Shown here: positions 1-12,354 of the stretch, in pieces
Layout: each line of letters opens with the position of its first letter
Position numbering within the stretch: position 1 is the first letter of the stretch
Source: Punctularia strigosozonata HHB-11173 SS5
Lineage: Eukaryota > Basidiomycota > Agaricomycetes > Corticiales > Punctulariaceae
DNA: 64,000 bases
NCBI RefSeq assembly: GCF_000264995.1
Contig: NW_006767442.1
Span: 896,852 to 960,851, forward strand
Direction: 5' to 3'
Position numbers and translations under genes: made by a program
Notes under the pieces: model-generated
The model's database searches: none
The model's input: only the letters and a program-made list of their open reading frames with translations
Told to the model about the DNA's origin: nothing

Positions 1-2
1 TC

Positions 3-2158
3 TCAAGGCACCAAAACATGCACGGGATGTATGCTGCTCCTCCCACTCCGCGTATCTCCAACATCCAGGACTGGGTGCGTGCACCCTTGTATGCCACATT
101 TGCGTATAGCTCGCTGACCCTCGTTCGTTGATACAGACTCGATCTCGCTCCGCGGGCGTAGCCGAGTGTATGCGTGCAGATAACGACGGCGCGTTCCCTG
201 TCCTCGTCGAGTCTGAGGAAGGAGAGCCAGAGCGAAAGAGCCCCGAACCGTCTTTGTCGTCCTCGGCCACACTCACAGGCTCCTCCGATGACGAACCACC
301 CTCGGAAGCCGAACAAATCAAACAAGCGTGGCGCGCTAAGCAGCAGATCCGCAAAGCAAGGAATCGGCATTCGCAGGTATATGAGAAGGAAAACGGGGAT
401 GCTATGCATAGTCCCGAGCTCGAGCTACCGGTCTTCTACGACCTGCAGATGCCTATGCCCGGCAGCCCGACGCCAGTGGCATTCGCCGAACCAGGGACCC
501 CACGAAGTTTGACAAGGCCGGTGCCGGTGCCACCCAGGAGGAGGCCTCCGCCGACGTGGGACGGCGCCGTCCCTGCTTCACTGGAGACATCTCGCAAGAG
601 CCCGACACTTTCGACGATACACGAACCTCCGACTGCGACGCGCTCCTCGACAATGCCGATGCCGGTGCCACCGAGGAGGAAGCCACCACCGACGTGGGAC
701 GGTGGCGCCTCGGTCCCCACCGAACAGATTCGCAGGAGCCCAATCCTCCAGACGTCCGCAGAGCCCTTGACCCCTCACCGCTCCGTCACAACACCGATGT
801 CGATGTCGATGCCGTTGCCCCCGATGGACTTATCGCGCCCACCGCCCAAGATGTGGCGATCAACGACCATCGACGAGATCCGCGCCCCGACCGGGTTCTG
901 CCACGTCGCCAGCGGCGTCGATGCACTCCTCGCGATGGAGCAGCAGCGCCAAGACGAGACTGCCCGGGTGCGAGCCTGCCAATCGGTGCCGCCTCCCTCC
1001 CCGCCGCCTACGACGGGCGAGCGATCGAGCCGATCGATCTTCCGCTGCTTTACGCCATCCCGCCCGCCGTCCAAGACGCGCTCGCGCTCGCGCGGCCGCC
1101 CGGTTATCAGCGGCCCATCCAACGTCCAACATGGCGTGTTCCTTGGTCCAGGGAGCATCGAGATGCCCCGCCCCGTCAAAGCGCCGCCATCGCCCATGCT
1201 AGCGATCAGCAAGGAGGTGGATTCGAAGTCTCCTCCCTCCCCGTCCCTCTCGGGCCCGCGCCCGCTTCCGACTCCGCCTCGGGACCTGGACCGCACGCGC
1301 GTTGAGGGCATGCTCGCCGCGCTCGGGCCGTGCCATAGTCCGCGAAACAGCCCCTGCCCCAGTCCTCAAGTGCTTAGCGCCGCCTTGGCCGAGAAACAGG
1401 AGCTCCCTGTGCCTGACCCGATCCCGGCTCCTATATATGCGCGACCGCAGCCCGCAGTGGAGAGAAAGATCAAGCGAAAGCCCGTGCCCATCTACGACGC
1501 GGAGAACGATGTGATCATATATCCGCAATCGCGTTCCTCCCCGGCCACGACGTCGGCATTGGCGTCGGCGTCAGCATCGAGCGATTCCGTGCATGTTCAG
1601 GACGGCGCGGAAGGGCGCAGCTCGGTAGATGGCCTCGCTGAACCGACGGTGCCTAGGAGCCCGAGCCCGAGCGCGATACGCGCTGCCCTCGCGTGGGCAG
1701 GCTCTCCGGAGGCGGACGGGGTTCTGGCCGATGCGAAGGAGGATGCAGAGACGCTGGTCCACGACGACGATGCCGGTAATGTGCCAATGGTCGACCCCGT
1801 CGCAACCAGCAGCCCATCGGACTCAGGCATCTCGTTTCTGCCTGACCTCACGGATGCAGCCGACGAGGTCGACGAAGAACCCAGCGCTGGCGCTGGTCGT
1901 GGGGCGGACGTGAAGCGAATCAGCATCTTGGAGCGGATCCTGACGGAGATGCGGGAGACGGTCGGCGCGGACGCCGAGAGCTGCTTCGAGGTCGACTCGG
2001 CGGTCGACTACGCAGCGGTTGCGGAACGGCTTCGCGAGCGCGCGCGTGCGATGGAGGGTGTAGACGACGACGATGACGACTTTGGCGATATCATTGTGGA
2101 CGAGAACCCTATCTCGAAGATCATGGTGCATCAGGAGACGATTGTGAAGATAGATTGA
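3..2158 (+). CDS. Proline/serine-rich protein of unknown function (5' end outside or at window edge)
   Basis: Two exons are visible: 3-74, then an intron 75-136 (GTGCGT donor, CTGAC branch, CAG acceptor), then 137-2158. The junction is phase 0 and the frame runs on without a stop. An ATG lies at 18, but the frame is open to the window edge, so the true start may be upstream. The protein (about 697 residues here) is rich in Pro, Ser and Arg. Near its N-terminal third it has a repeat built around VPPRRRPPPTWDG, present twice well and once degenerate. The C-terminus is acidic, with an Asp run near residue 655. Such PxxP-rich stretches are typical of SH3-binding or scaffold proteins, but I recognise no domain and assign no function. 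Confidence 0.6.
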
Positions 2159-2392
2159 GCATAAAAGTCTCAACGACGTATATACCCCTACGTAATGATT
2201 ACCATACGCCATACATGCGCTTGGACGCTTTCCACTCTAACTGTTGCATGTTATATCTCACGCACTCTTCTACTCAGTTTTCATTTTGAGACGTTCTTTA
2301 ATGACCATGCGATACGCATATATATTTGATATACCGTCACCGACCACGAAATCTGAACACTAGCACCAGTGAACGATCAGAAACAGCCTGAC

Positions 2393-3138
2393 TCAGGCTA
2401 TCCAGTTTCTCGTCGCATACGCCCTGACAGGCGATCCGTCTACCCCGGTCAAGTTCAGCGGCGCCACATGTACCGTCCACTCTCCTGCCAGAAGCTGCTC
2501 CAAGCCCTTCAGATTTTCGGCGATGACGCCTTCAGCCCCAAGCACCGTCTCGTGAACGCCCCAATCAGCATCCGCAGGCACGTCCCCCGTGTGTGTCTCG
2601 TCGGGGCTCAGGGTGTCGATGCCCACTGTCTTGACACCGGCGCGCATAATCCCCTGCGCCGCGTCGCGCGTTAGGAACGGGTGGTCGAAGTAGACGGGAG
2701 AGCCCCAGTGCCGCGCCCAGCCGGTGTGCACGAGCACGACGACGCCTGGCCGCATGCGCGCCTCGTATGCCTGCAGGTCATCCCACGTTATGCGGGCCTT
2801 TGGGGCAAGGGTACCCGCCTTTGAAACGTCGATGACCAGAGCGGGGCCGACGAACAGCGATAGCGGCAGTTCGTCGATGGCCGCGCCGTCGAGGACAAAG
2901 TGAGACGGCGCGTCAACGTGGGTGCCTGCCCGTTTCCGTCAGATCGCAGCCCGTGGTAGACGATATCAGTCCCTAGGGTGGGTTGCGTGCCGGTATGGGA
3001 GCCCATGGAGAGCGCGTGGACGCTGTAGCCGTCTTTGGGCACCGTGCAGGCTTGTTTGCAGCAGAAGGCGGGGTCGCCTGGATATATTTGAACGGAATCG
3101 TTCAGCTTGTGCGACAGGTCTACGAAATCGTTGGTCAT
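2393..3138 (-). CDS. Cyclase-family hydrolase (kynurenine-formamidase-like fold, PF04199 type)
   Basis: Exons 3138-2991 and 2925-2393 give 226 residues, the usual size for the family. The protein opens MTNDFVDLSHKL and restores the family metal-binding motif HTGTHVDAPSHF across the splice. These enzymes bind metal through this His/Asp motif and hydrolyse amides or lactones; kynurenine formamidase is one member. The substrate here cannot be told. The intron 2990-2926 (65 bp) must use a GC donor (G|GCACGC) with a CTGAC branch and CAG acceptor; no nearby GT donor keeps the motif. An upstream in-frame ATG at 3207 is possible but less family-like. The gene is head to head with the glucosidase II gene, about 180 bp apart. 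Confidence 0.8.
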
Positions 3139-3320
3139 GGCAGATATCTCCGATATGTATTCCGAGGTGATGATGGTACGGGTGAGAGTCAAGCTTGGCC
3201 CCGCCACGTACCACGGCTTCCTCTCCTACCTCCAACTCCGTCGCACCCTGACCTTCGGTCGCCTCCCATAATATATTCTACTTAGCGACAGCTAGAAGCG
3301 GAACGGATATACGCCACAAA
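3139..3320. promoter_or_regulatory. Divergent promoter between cyclase-family gene and glucosidase II
   Basis: The 182-bp gap separates two ATGs facing away from each other, so both core promoters must lie here or overlap the genes. An AT-rich block AATATATTC at about 3270 is the only TATA-like element, roughly 50 bp before the glucosidase ATG. Confidence 0.4.
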
Positions 3321-6300
3321 ATGCGGACGCCGAGCTCGATCGGCGTCTGGCTGCTGCTGCTGGCCTCCTCCGCGCTTGCCTTCAAGCAACAGGACTTCAA
3401 GCTCTGCAACCAAGCCGCCTTCTGCCGCCGCGGACGCGCACTCGCAGACCGCGCCGCCGACGACCCCGAGGGATGGTACTCGCCGTACTCAATCGACGCC
3501 GCGTCCGTCGCGCTCGCCGCGGACCAGGCGTCGTTCACCGCCGCCGTCAAGTCGGAGCTCTACCCGGACATCAAATTCGGCCTCGACCTGCGAATTCACG
3601 ACGACGGCGTGGTGCGCGTCCGGATGGATGAGATCGACGGCCTGCGGCAGCGCTATAACGAGGCTGCGAGCTGGGCGCTCATTGCGGAGCCGACGGTCAG
3701 CCCGAGCGTCAAGTGGATGGTTGGGAAGCGCGACGTGCGTGCCAAGTACGGCGAGAAGGGCGAGTTTGAGGTCGTGGTGACGTTAGCACCGTTAACGGTG
3801 ACGCTACTGCGGAACGGCAAGGAGCAGGTCGTGCTGAACGGACGGGGGCTGCTGCATATGGAACACTTCAGGAAGAAGGAGGAGGAGAAACCTGAAGAGG
3901 AAGTGCAGGAGGGTGCGCAGAAGGTGATCAAGACCAACCCCCGGGCATGGTTCGAGGGCGATTCGGAAGACGGATACTGGGAGGAGAAATGGAGCACATG
4001 GACCGACTCGAAGCCCAAGGGTATGTGCACGCGCCATTAATCACGCAGTCTACGAGCTAAGTTGTCAACCTGACTAGGCCCCGAGTCGCTCTCTATCGAC
4101 ATCGAGTTCCCGAACCATGGTGTCGTCTACGGCATCCCGCAACATGCCACGAACCTTGCTCTCCCCTCGACCACCGGTGATGAGGCCAAATACAACGACC
4201 CCTTCCGCCTCTGGAACTCGGATGTTTTCGAGTACAATGCGGACAGCATCACCTCTCTTTACGGCTCCATCCCCGTCATGCACGCGCACTCCGCTGACTC
4301 GACCGTGGCCGTCTTCAACGCCATCGGCTCCGAAACCTGGATCGACATCGAGCACCCGACCCCGAAGTCGACGAATACGCACTGGATCTCCGAGTCGGGC
4401 ATTCTGGACATCTTCATCTTGCCTGGCCCGACGCCCCGTGACGTGTTCAAGCAATACGCCGGATTGACGGGCACGACTGCGCTGCCAGCGCAATGGTCAC
4501 TCGGCTACCACCAGTGCCGGTGGAACTACGTCAGCTCGGACGATGTGAGGGGCGTGCAGAAGCGGTTCGACGAGGAGGATATGCCGTTGGACGTGATCTG
4601 GCTTGACATCGAGTACGCGCCGGACCACAAGTACTTCATATGGAAGGAACGCGAGTTCCCTGATCCCGTCGAGATGACCAACGACGTTGCGCAGTATGGT
4701 CGCAAGGTATGTGCCCCACCGTGAGTGCGCGAGATCATCCTAATAACGTCGTTCTGTTGCAGATGGTGGTCATCATTGATCCGCACTTGAAGCGCGCCAA
4801 CGATTTCCCCGTGTACAAGAAGGCGTCAGAGCTTGACATCCTTGTCAAGCCGCCTAGCGGGCAGGGCGAGTACGAGGGTTGGTGCTGGCCCGGAAGCAGC
4901 TCATGGGTCGACTACTTCCACCCCGCCAGCTGGGCGTGGTGGAAATCGCTCTTCCAGACCAAGAAGACGGGAGACGACTGGGTTTGGGAACAGAGCACGG
5001 AGGATATCTTTATTTGGAACGACATGAACGAGGTAATGGGCGCCATTGCTTTGCTTTGGTTGTATTCTCTGACCTCATCGATGTATAGCCGTCCGTCTTC
5101 AACGGGCCTGAAATTAGCATGCCCCGCGACAACATTCACTACGGCGGATGGGAACACCGCGACCTTCACAACATCAACGGCATGTTATTTGTACGGCCTC
5201 CCTACGCAATATGATTGTGCAGATCTTGACTTCAACGTCCATCTCACAGACGAATCAGACGGCGCAAGGCCTTATCGCCCGTTCGAACCCTCCTAAGAGG
5301 CCGTTCGTCCTCACTCGCTCCTTCTACGCGGGCTCGCAGCGCTTCGGCGCAATGTGGACCGGCGATAACCTCGGGACCTGGGAGCACATGGCTGTCGGCA
5401 TCAAGATGGTGCTCGCCAACAACATCGCGGGAATGACCTTTGCCGGCTGTACGTTCCCCTTCAAAGCCGTTCTGAGATTTATGGCTCACCGCGTTGCCCT
5501 CCAGCTGACGTCGGTGGGTTTTTCGGCAACCCCGAGTCAGAGATGCTGGTGCGGTGGTACCAAGTCGGTGTCTGGAACCCCTTCTTCCGTGCGCACGCGC
5601 ACATCGATACCAAGCGGCGCGAGCCATACCTCCTCGACGAACCGTACAAATCCATCATCCGCGACCTCCTCCGGTTGCGGTACAAGATGCTGCCGGTGTG
5701 GTACACCGCGTTCCACGAGGCGAGCGTCACGGGCATGCCCGTGGTGCGCCCGCACTACGTCGAGTTCCCCCAGGACGAGGCCGGCTTCGAGCTCGACGAG
5801 CAGTACTGGATCGGTGGCTCGGGCCTCTTGGTGAAACCTGTGACCAAGAAGGGTGTCACAGAGCAGAGCGTGTACATTCCAGAGGACCAGGTAGATATTG
5901 ATACAAAAATCAACGCCTCGCAACGCAGCTGACACTCTCGGACAGATTTACTACGACTATAAGACCTACCACACGTACCGCGGCGCCGCCAAGGGCAAAG
6001 AGGTCACGGTCCCCGCCGCGCTCCATCAGACACCCATCCTCATCCGCGGCGGATCCATCATCCCCACGCGCGAGCGCCCACGCCGCTCGTCCCCGCTCAT
6101 GAAGTACGACCCCTTCACCCTCCGCGTCGCGCTCTCCAAACAGGGCGCAGCGAAGGGCGAGCTCTACCTCGACGACGGCGAGTCCTTTAACCACGAGAAG
6201 GGCGACCTCGTCTGGCGCGAGTTCAGCGCGGTGACGGAGAAGAAGACGGTGCGGATCTCGAGCCGCGACCTGGTGAACAAAAGGCCGGATGAGACTGTGG

Positions 6301-6560
6301 ATGGCGTCGCACTCGTCCAATGGAACCCGCAGAACGCGTATGCGCAGAGCGTGGAGGACGTGCGCGTCGAGAGGATTGTCGTCCTTGGGCTCGGGTGCAA
6401 GCCCAAGAGCGTCAAGTTAGAGGGCGGTCAAGAACTTGACTGGGAGTGGACGGCAGGTGTTGGGGCTACTGAGAAGAAGGAAGGCCAGGCCAGCGTGCTG
6501 ACCGTCAAGGATCCGCGGGTGCCTATCGCGAACGACTGGGCTGTCACGATCACGCTGTAA
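3321..6560 (+). CDS. Glucosidase II alpha subunit (GH31), ER glycoprotein processing
   Basis: Seven exons (3321-4020, 4078-4706, 4763-5032, 5089-5190, 5250-5448, 5505-5890, 5946-6560) sum to 2,901 nt and 966 residues, normal for the family. The N-terminus [20 protein letters not shown] is a signal peptide. The GH31 nucleophile lies in WNDMNEPSVF (Asp530), formed exactly at a splice junction, and the acid/base Asp606 in MWTGDN. The sequence SDVGGFF follows. The enzyme trims the two inner alpha-1,3-linked glucoses from N-glycans in the ER and works with a beta subunit that supplies retention; none is nearby. No C-terminal retention signal is seen, as expected for this subunit. Introns are 55-59 bp. 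An acidic, Lys/Glu-rich insert lies at about residues 185-205. Confidence 0.95.
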
Positions 6561-6701
6561 GAGATGCACTATCTAAATTCATGGATGACATATACCTTGC
6601 AAAAAGAGTCGGTTTCATGCATTTTGCGAGCACTTGTGAGACGATTACCACGAGAAGAAAGGAGGACAATCCGCACGTCTCTGTTGCCCTGCTGCCAAAC
6701 C

Positions 6702-6820
6702 AAATGAATGCAACAATGTACAATGATATGTGAAAGCGTGTATGCGAGTCCCTCATAGGAAAATGAATGCAACAATGTACAATGATATGTGAAAGCGTGT
6801 ATGCAAGTTTCCTCATAGGA
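6702..6820. repeat. 59-bp tandem duplication between two convergent genes
   Basis: Copies at 6702-6760 and 6761-6820 begin AAATGAATGCAACAATG and end CCTCATAGGA. They differ by a few bases. The repeat lies in the short space between the 3' ends of the glucosidase and the DUF6533 gene. Confidence 0.9.
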
Positions 6821-6840
6821 ATTTGTTGGTGCGTTTCTAT

Positions 6841-8762
6841 CTAAGCCTTGTTTGTGGTTGGCAAGTCCAAGTCGTCTTTGCCAGCTTCGATGTCGCTGTT
6901 ACTCCTGGATATCACCTGCTTGGAGTCCCATGCAGCGGTGTCGTCGTAGACCTCGCGTTCCCAATGCACTACGATACCTACAACAATGGGGTCAGTGCTC
7001 GCCGATCACCATATGCTAGGAGCGTGTTTTACCATTCGCAGGCTCTCCATCGCCAGCGGGTTCTCTGCGCATGGCGGATGCGGCCGGCCGCGGGGTACGG
7101 CTCTGGAGCGATACGGTGTGTCCGTCGCTCTGACTGTCGTCCGTGACGCGGAAATCGTCTATCCAGCGGCCGACGGTCGTAGCGAAGCGCTTCACCGCCG
7201 GCTGACGTTTATGCTCGGCACGGAGATTGAGAATGCTATAGATAACAGATGGCGTTCTTAGCGCTCCCGAAAGATTGCAGCTTGGCAACGCGGACTCACA
7301 GGCGACAGCATAAAACAGAGGACAGCTGAATACTCATAGGGGCGTTGATTGACTGTATCGATGCATCCGCTTTGCTGTCGATATTTGACGTTAGGGCATT
7401 TCGCCACGAATGCGGCCAGAACTTACATGAAGAATATCACGTTGACCCTGTGATACAGCGTAGATAATTCAAGCAGTTGCTTTCAGGAGAAATGAGATTC
7501 GCTTACAAGTTCAAAGCCGATATGGACAGGAAGTAAAGGATGCCGTCTCGCAGAAAGACCTTGATGAGCCCACTGGCGGTGCCGCTACGGCGATGTTTGA
7601 GCGCGCGCCACGTAGTTAGCCCGGTGAAGAGGAGGTCGAGTGTCCTATAGCATCGTTAGGCACGACGAAGCAAGCCGTACGAGTGGAAACTCTTACATAG
7701 GAGAGGCGTAGAAAGCGATGATGAACCGAGGACCCGCGACAGATGCCTTACCCGTCACTGAGTGCATAACGTACAGTCATTCAACGCGCTCTATCGTGAA
7801 TCTGATGGGAGTACAAACCTAAACAAGGACCTGGCCAAGATGGCAACCTCGTGTAGTCAAACGCGAGGATGGGGACCGCGATCATGACACCTAAAAAGCC
7901 AGCCAAGACGGCTACAAGGAGGCAACCTATTCTCCAATCACGTGCGTACAGAGCGTAAACTCTGGAACGCAAATTGAGCGTGTTACGGATATTTACATCG
8001 CTTGGCCCTCACCGTAGCGCCAACACTGTATATATGTTCAGTACGATAATTCCTCGACGCGGAAGACTGAACATACCCATCTCAACACATAAGTCAATCG
8101 CGACGGCTAGACCAGGAAGAATGCGTAGTGACTTGGCACATGTCCTGCAGTAGGTGAGCATTCGTATTGCCATTGGCTCTTGCAATTGCACTCACTGCTC
8201 TTGCCAATCAGCGAAGAACCCTGTGAAGGCAGTGAATACGTTGTGGTTCATGGAGAGTCAGAATATGACACACAAACATCGGTCACTGGGAACACACGGG
8301 TGTCAGTGGCTTCTTCGAGCGATGGAAGAGAAGGCGAAGGGTCACTCACCGACAAGAACGACGAAGGTGTAGTACCGTACCATGAGGTACAAAACTTTGA
8401 TGGGACTCCATGACACCTTCCATATGTATTTATACTGATACGTGGTCTAAGATAGTCTCTTCGTCAAAGACGTGGTACTCCCGTACCTCTTGTGGAAGGC
8501 ATGCTAACCAGTCCTACAGAAGGCTATGTGAGTCGGAATTGTTAAATCATCAGAGCAGATAACGCACCCAGACCAACACGGAGGTAGTGCCTGCAATGCA
8601 TCGATTCGTCGGTCACGCTGTAGCAAAAGGGTTATGGAGTACGCACTAGCAACATAAGTCTGTTAATCTGTGAGCAATTAATGCAACATGCTTTCGATGG
8701 ATGTTGGCTACCTGGGCAACGTGAACAATTTGGTTGAGTCTCTCAACTTCGGCGGCGCTCAT
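6841..8762 (-). CDS. DUF6533-type seven-helix-like membrane protein, 16 exons
   Basis: Rebuilt exon by exon: 8762-8712, 8659-8647, 8590-8568, 8513-8487, 8434-8350, 8285-8274, 8220-8196, 8144-8077, 8025-8013, 7961-7819, 7757-7697, 7644-7507, 7447-7427, 7374-7300, 7235-7033, 6977-6841. These sum to 1,095 nt and 364 residues, every phase fits, and all introns are GT-AG of 51-64 bp. Family landmarks appear in order: SVLVWDWLACLPQEYKYIW, KVLYLMVRYYTFVVLV, LRILPGLAVAIDLCVEM, LALRVYALYARDW, a TLDLLFTGL helix, then KVFLRDGILYF and CRLILNLR. The soluble tail is polar. DUF6533 proteins are expanded in agaricomycetes and have no proven function. Exons of 12, 13 and 13 nt make the gene easy to miss. The family name comes from memory of these motifs. 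Confidence 0.8.
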
Positions 8763-9488
8763 GGTGAGAGGGGGAGAAAAAAATGCAACTGCGTCTTTCC
8801 CTCCTACAGGCGGCATATATTTGTTGGCATTGCCGTTGCGGTTCGGAGGCTAATGGCGCGGATGTCTCAGTAACCAGGGCATAATATTCAGGACAAATCA
8901 GGCCGTCCTCGAAACGCGCAAATCGCTTGGAAGGTCTTTGATGAATGTATAGGCTGAGACACGGTTAACGTCTCAACATTCACCCAAGCGCGTCCTCCTC
9001 CGCCTGGCCGCGTCTGTATCACGTGATAGCCTTAAGGTGGTTACGTGCCGGGAGGAAGCTCGTCGATAGTGCCAAAGAACCTACCTTTTACGTCCAATGC
9101 TGTCCGACAGTCAGGTCTGCATCCGAGGGGGGACGGGGCGATATACGCTCTGCGAGGCCATATTCTGCGCGGTATGAGGCCGGATACGCTCTGCGAGGTC
9201 ATATTCTGCGCGGTATGAGGCCGGATCCTGTCCATCTTCGATGTCCCGGAACGCTTATGTCGGCATCCATCGTCCTGGTCTGGTCCATGGAAAAGGACAG
9301 AGCCGCGGCGCCCCAACGAACTTCGTGCGGAGGAAGCCGGTTAAATTGGCCCTGAGTTTGATCTAGCATCAATCTAGCAATGCAAAACAGTGCAAAACTC
9401 CTCTTGCGCCTTTCCTATTTCAACCCCCGTCCGAAGAGGGTACCGCACTCATCGGGCCTTCCTATTCCTATCCTTCACTGCACGCGCC
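8763..9488. other. Intergenic, shared upstream region of DUF6533 and SDR genes
   Basis: I see no coding sequence. The stretch holds the divergent upstream regions of the two flanking genes and a 41-bp tandem duplication at 9143-9224. Confidence 0.6.
9143..9224. repeat. 41-bp tandem duplication
   Basis: Copies at 9143-9183 and 9184-9224 start ATACGCTCTGCGAGG and differ by one base (C/T). They lie about 265 bp before the dehydrogenase ATG. Confidence 0.9.
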
Positions 9489-10751
9489 ATGGCCATTTCC
9501 AAGGACGAAGTCTCCCTCATTACCGGTGCCGCTTCAGGTGAGACATCCTCTTTATCGATGCGGGAGGAGATCGTTCATATGTACCCCGACAGGTCTCGGT
9601 CGTGGTCTGGCGGAGAGCCTCGTTGCGCAAGGGTGAGTGAGTCGAATGCACATTGGGAGACTCGCCTTGACTCTTGGATGGTTCAGAGGCAAGGTGATCA
9701 TCGCCGATCTCAATGAGGAGGCCGGAAGCAAGTTCGCTGCGGAACTGAATGAGAAGGCTGGATCAAGGTTTGCAGCTTGTTCATCGACACCAAGTAAAGA
9801 TCATCTCCTAAGATACGGTTTTTGCCAGTGTTGCAGTTGCCTACAAGGTCGACACGACCAACTGGGACGATCAGGCGGCTGCTTTCGAGAAGGGTAAAGC
9901 TACCTTCGGTCGCATCGACTATGGTGCGTCTTTATGTCTCCGACCGACGAAATCCGTTCATGAAACTCAACGTCTTCCCGAAACAGTGTTTGCCAACGCG
10001 GGAATTGCGGAACTTCCGTGGCTACCCGCGTTCGATCCCGCTACCGCGGCAAACCGTCCGATCTCGAAACCCAACTTCGCGACGCTGAACATCGATTGCA
10101 CTGGACAGCTCAACACGGCGGCGTTGGCGTTGCAATACTTCGAGCGTCAGGAGAAGGGTGTGAACGGCTTCCGTGGCAAGCTCATCTTGACGTCCAGCGT
10201 GATCGGCTTTTATCCGAGTACGACGATGCCGATGTATTCGGCTGCGAAGGCAGCAATCGTCAACTTTATGAGGGCGTCAGCTGCTTTCTACGCAGACAAG
10301 GACGTCACTATCAACTGCAGTAAGTCGTGACTGCTACAGCGAGCATAATTGACGACTCACCGTTATTTGCAGTTGCCCCCAACTTGGTCGGTTAGTACTG
10401 ACCACCTGGACAGCGGCGCCAATCACGCCTAACGTAATATACAGACACCCAGATTGCCCCGGACGTTCTCTTCGTGCCCTTCCGCGAGCAAAAGTTGCTC
10501 ACCCCGATTGATCTCGTGGTCAAACAGTTCATCGTACGTGACGTTCGCTCTTGCTTTCTACACTGGGGTGCTTAACTACCTTCGTCTTTCTTTAGAGCCT
10601 TCTCGGAGACAGCAAGGCCAACGGCCAGGCGGTATCAATTAACAGATCAGATGTTTGGGTGCACCCGCAAGATCAATTCAAGTTCGAGGAGAACTGGCCC
10701 GCCATCGACTTGATCGACCAGGAGATCGCCAAGCTGTTCGGGTACAAATAG
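9489..10751 (+). CDS. Short-chain dehydrogenase/reductase, NAD(P)-dependent
   Basis: Eight exons (9489-9537, 9593-9632, 9687-9767, 9829-9923, 9987-10319, 10373-10390, 10445-10533, 10596-10751) sum to 861 nt and 286 residues. The cofactor motif TGAASG-GLGRG is formed across the first splice. KVIIADLN follows as the second Rossmann strand, where the acidic Asp favours NAD(H), and then NAG. The catalytic Ser (TSSVIGFYP) and YxxxK (YSAAK) are present. Classical SDRs of this length oxidise or reduce hydroxy/keto groups. The sequence is nearest in feel to 15-hydroxyprostaglandin-dehydrogenase-like fungal proteins, but the substrate is unknown. One exon is only 18 nt. Confidence 0.9.
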
Positions 10752-11176
10752 TTTTGCATGTATAAGTAGTTAATCGGGGTAATTGGTGAGATCGGCGTCC
10801 ATGCATACACTCATAACACTTGAGCATGAGGGTGAAGAGAGTAAGGACATGTAAGAACTCGTTGTTAGGGACACTGCACGCATGCCCTGGTCCACCAGCT
10901 GCGGGGTGTGGGAAATGCGTGATCACCACGTGCGCGCGCGCGGCACGCGTTTGACTGAGACTCGCCTGCGCGGATCTCATTGGAGGCCACCGACGTTACT
11001 CTGTGGCCCTCGATGCTGTATGGAACAATGGCGAACCATGTCTCCTTGGTGCATATGGCAACATCTGGATGCTCTGGCATCTCTCTTTCCAACCAAATCA
11101 ATCAACCACGAACAAGCCCGGACTGCGACCTCCAGATATCTCTGCTCCACGAACCATATCACAGTGCAAGGCAGTC
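10752..11176. other. Intergenic, nothing recognised
   Basis: The 425 bases between the dehydrogenase stop and the next model hold short frames only. I see no conserved signal. Confidence 0.5.
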
Positions 11177-12354
11177 ATGCAGCAGACACACCTCCAAGTG
11201 AATGAATCTGTGCAATCTGGAGAACATGACTTGGTCACATACTCGGATGGTGGCCAAGATGGCTACGCAGCGGCAGGATCTGCAGGACGCGTAGTGATGC
11301 CAGATCCTGCCCGGCTCAGTCAGGTGCCTTGGGACCTACGCGTCAAGATAGCATCCGTAAGTGGCATTCCGATCCAGCAAGTCGGAAATACACAGTCCTC
11401 ACCTTGTCGTGATGTTCGCGGGCACACCCCCAGATCACCGGTAACTACATGCGAAACGCGTCCAAAGGTCACCACGTCGCGTCAGCCAAGTCTCCACCCG
11501 AGAATAAGGCCACGCAGAAGAAAATTACGGAGCAATGGCGGCGTCGAGGTCGGATGCTTTATATCGAATCCGAAGACCTGTGGCTTTTCGCGGAGTTGAC
11601 TGACGAATCAGCGGACGCGTACCTGGGACGTGGATCCTCGCCAGAACCTTCTACATCTGCCAACGGAAGTGAAGAGCAAGGCTTGAGTAACGGTCGTTAC
11701 AGACAGGAATGGCGTCGAGGTGTAATCTTAGACATTCATCCGATTGATCTGCCTATGCTGGCATTCCTACTTGACGAGCAGGTGGACGTCTTTGTTGGAT
11801 ATGGAGCTGCATCTGTTCCACATGCCTTCGATTCTGGGGTTGCAGAACAAGGGTCTCGGGACGAAAAAAGCAGTGACCCCATGCTACGAACGCACTCACA
11901 TCGTCGGATGGCGGCCACTGGCTATCCTACCTCGAACGACGGCCACGCTAATCCAATATCTATCGATCGTGGAACTCTGCACAGGCCATCCGGACCTCAT
12001 GATCTGGGTGGAGAACACGTTTCTACGGGGCTTTCGCGGCTTCGCAGCTGGGTTACGGATGTTGATCTTGGATCCGCTCCTGGTATCGTAGACCTTACCG
12101 ACGAAATGGACATATTCACGGATGATGACACCCTCCGCGAGCCGCGTGTCTCAGATGCGGAAACAAATGGAACGCTCGTGGCCAAAGAAAATGATCGACG
12201 TGAACTCACTCACAAGGATGAAGATCTTCCCAAGCATAGGCGTGTTAGCCAGAAGATGATGAACATGCTGAAGAGAGTAGCAAGCATCCGTGAGCTCGCT
12301 GTGCGCCTGTACGCGATCCGCACTGACTCTTTGAGCGCGTTATTCTCACTGTAG
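11177..12354 (+). CDS. Unknown protein with a duplicated internal module
   Basis: Exon 1 11177-11356, intron 11357-11433 (GTAAGT donor, CAG acceptor), exon 2 11434-12354: 366 residues, phase 0 junction. The start MQQTHLQ is the last good ATG before the body; the frame is open further up. Residues encoded around 11525-11630 (core QWRRRGRMLYIESEDLWLF) resemble those around 11700-11805 (core EWRRGVILDIHPIDLPMLAF), each ending in a Gly/Ala turn, so the protein contains two degenerate copies of one module of about 37 residues. The C-terminal 40 residues are basic and helical-looking. I do not recognise the family. A run of open frame with good splice sites supports a real gene. Confidence 0.5.

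Noticed and set aside
556-1311. Long alternative frames on both strands within the first gene
   Set aside because: High GC and proline codons create shadow frames; the spliced plus-strand frame explains the region.
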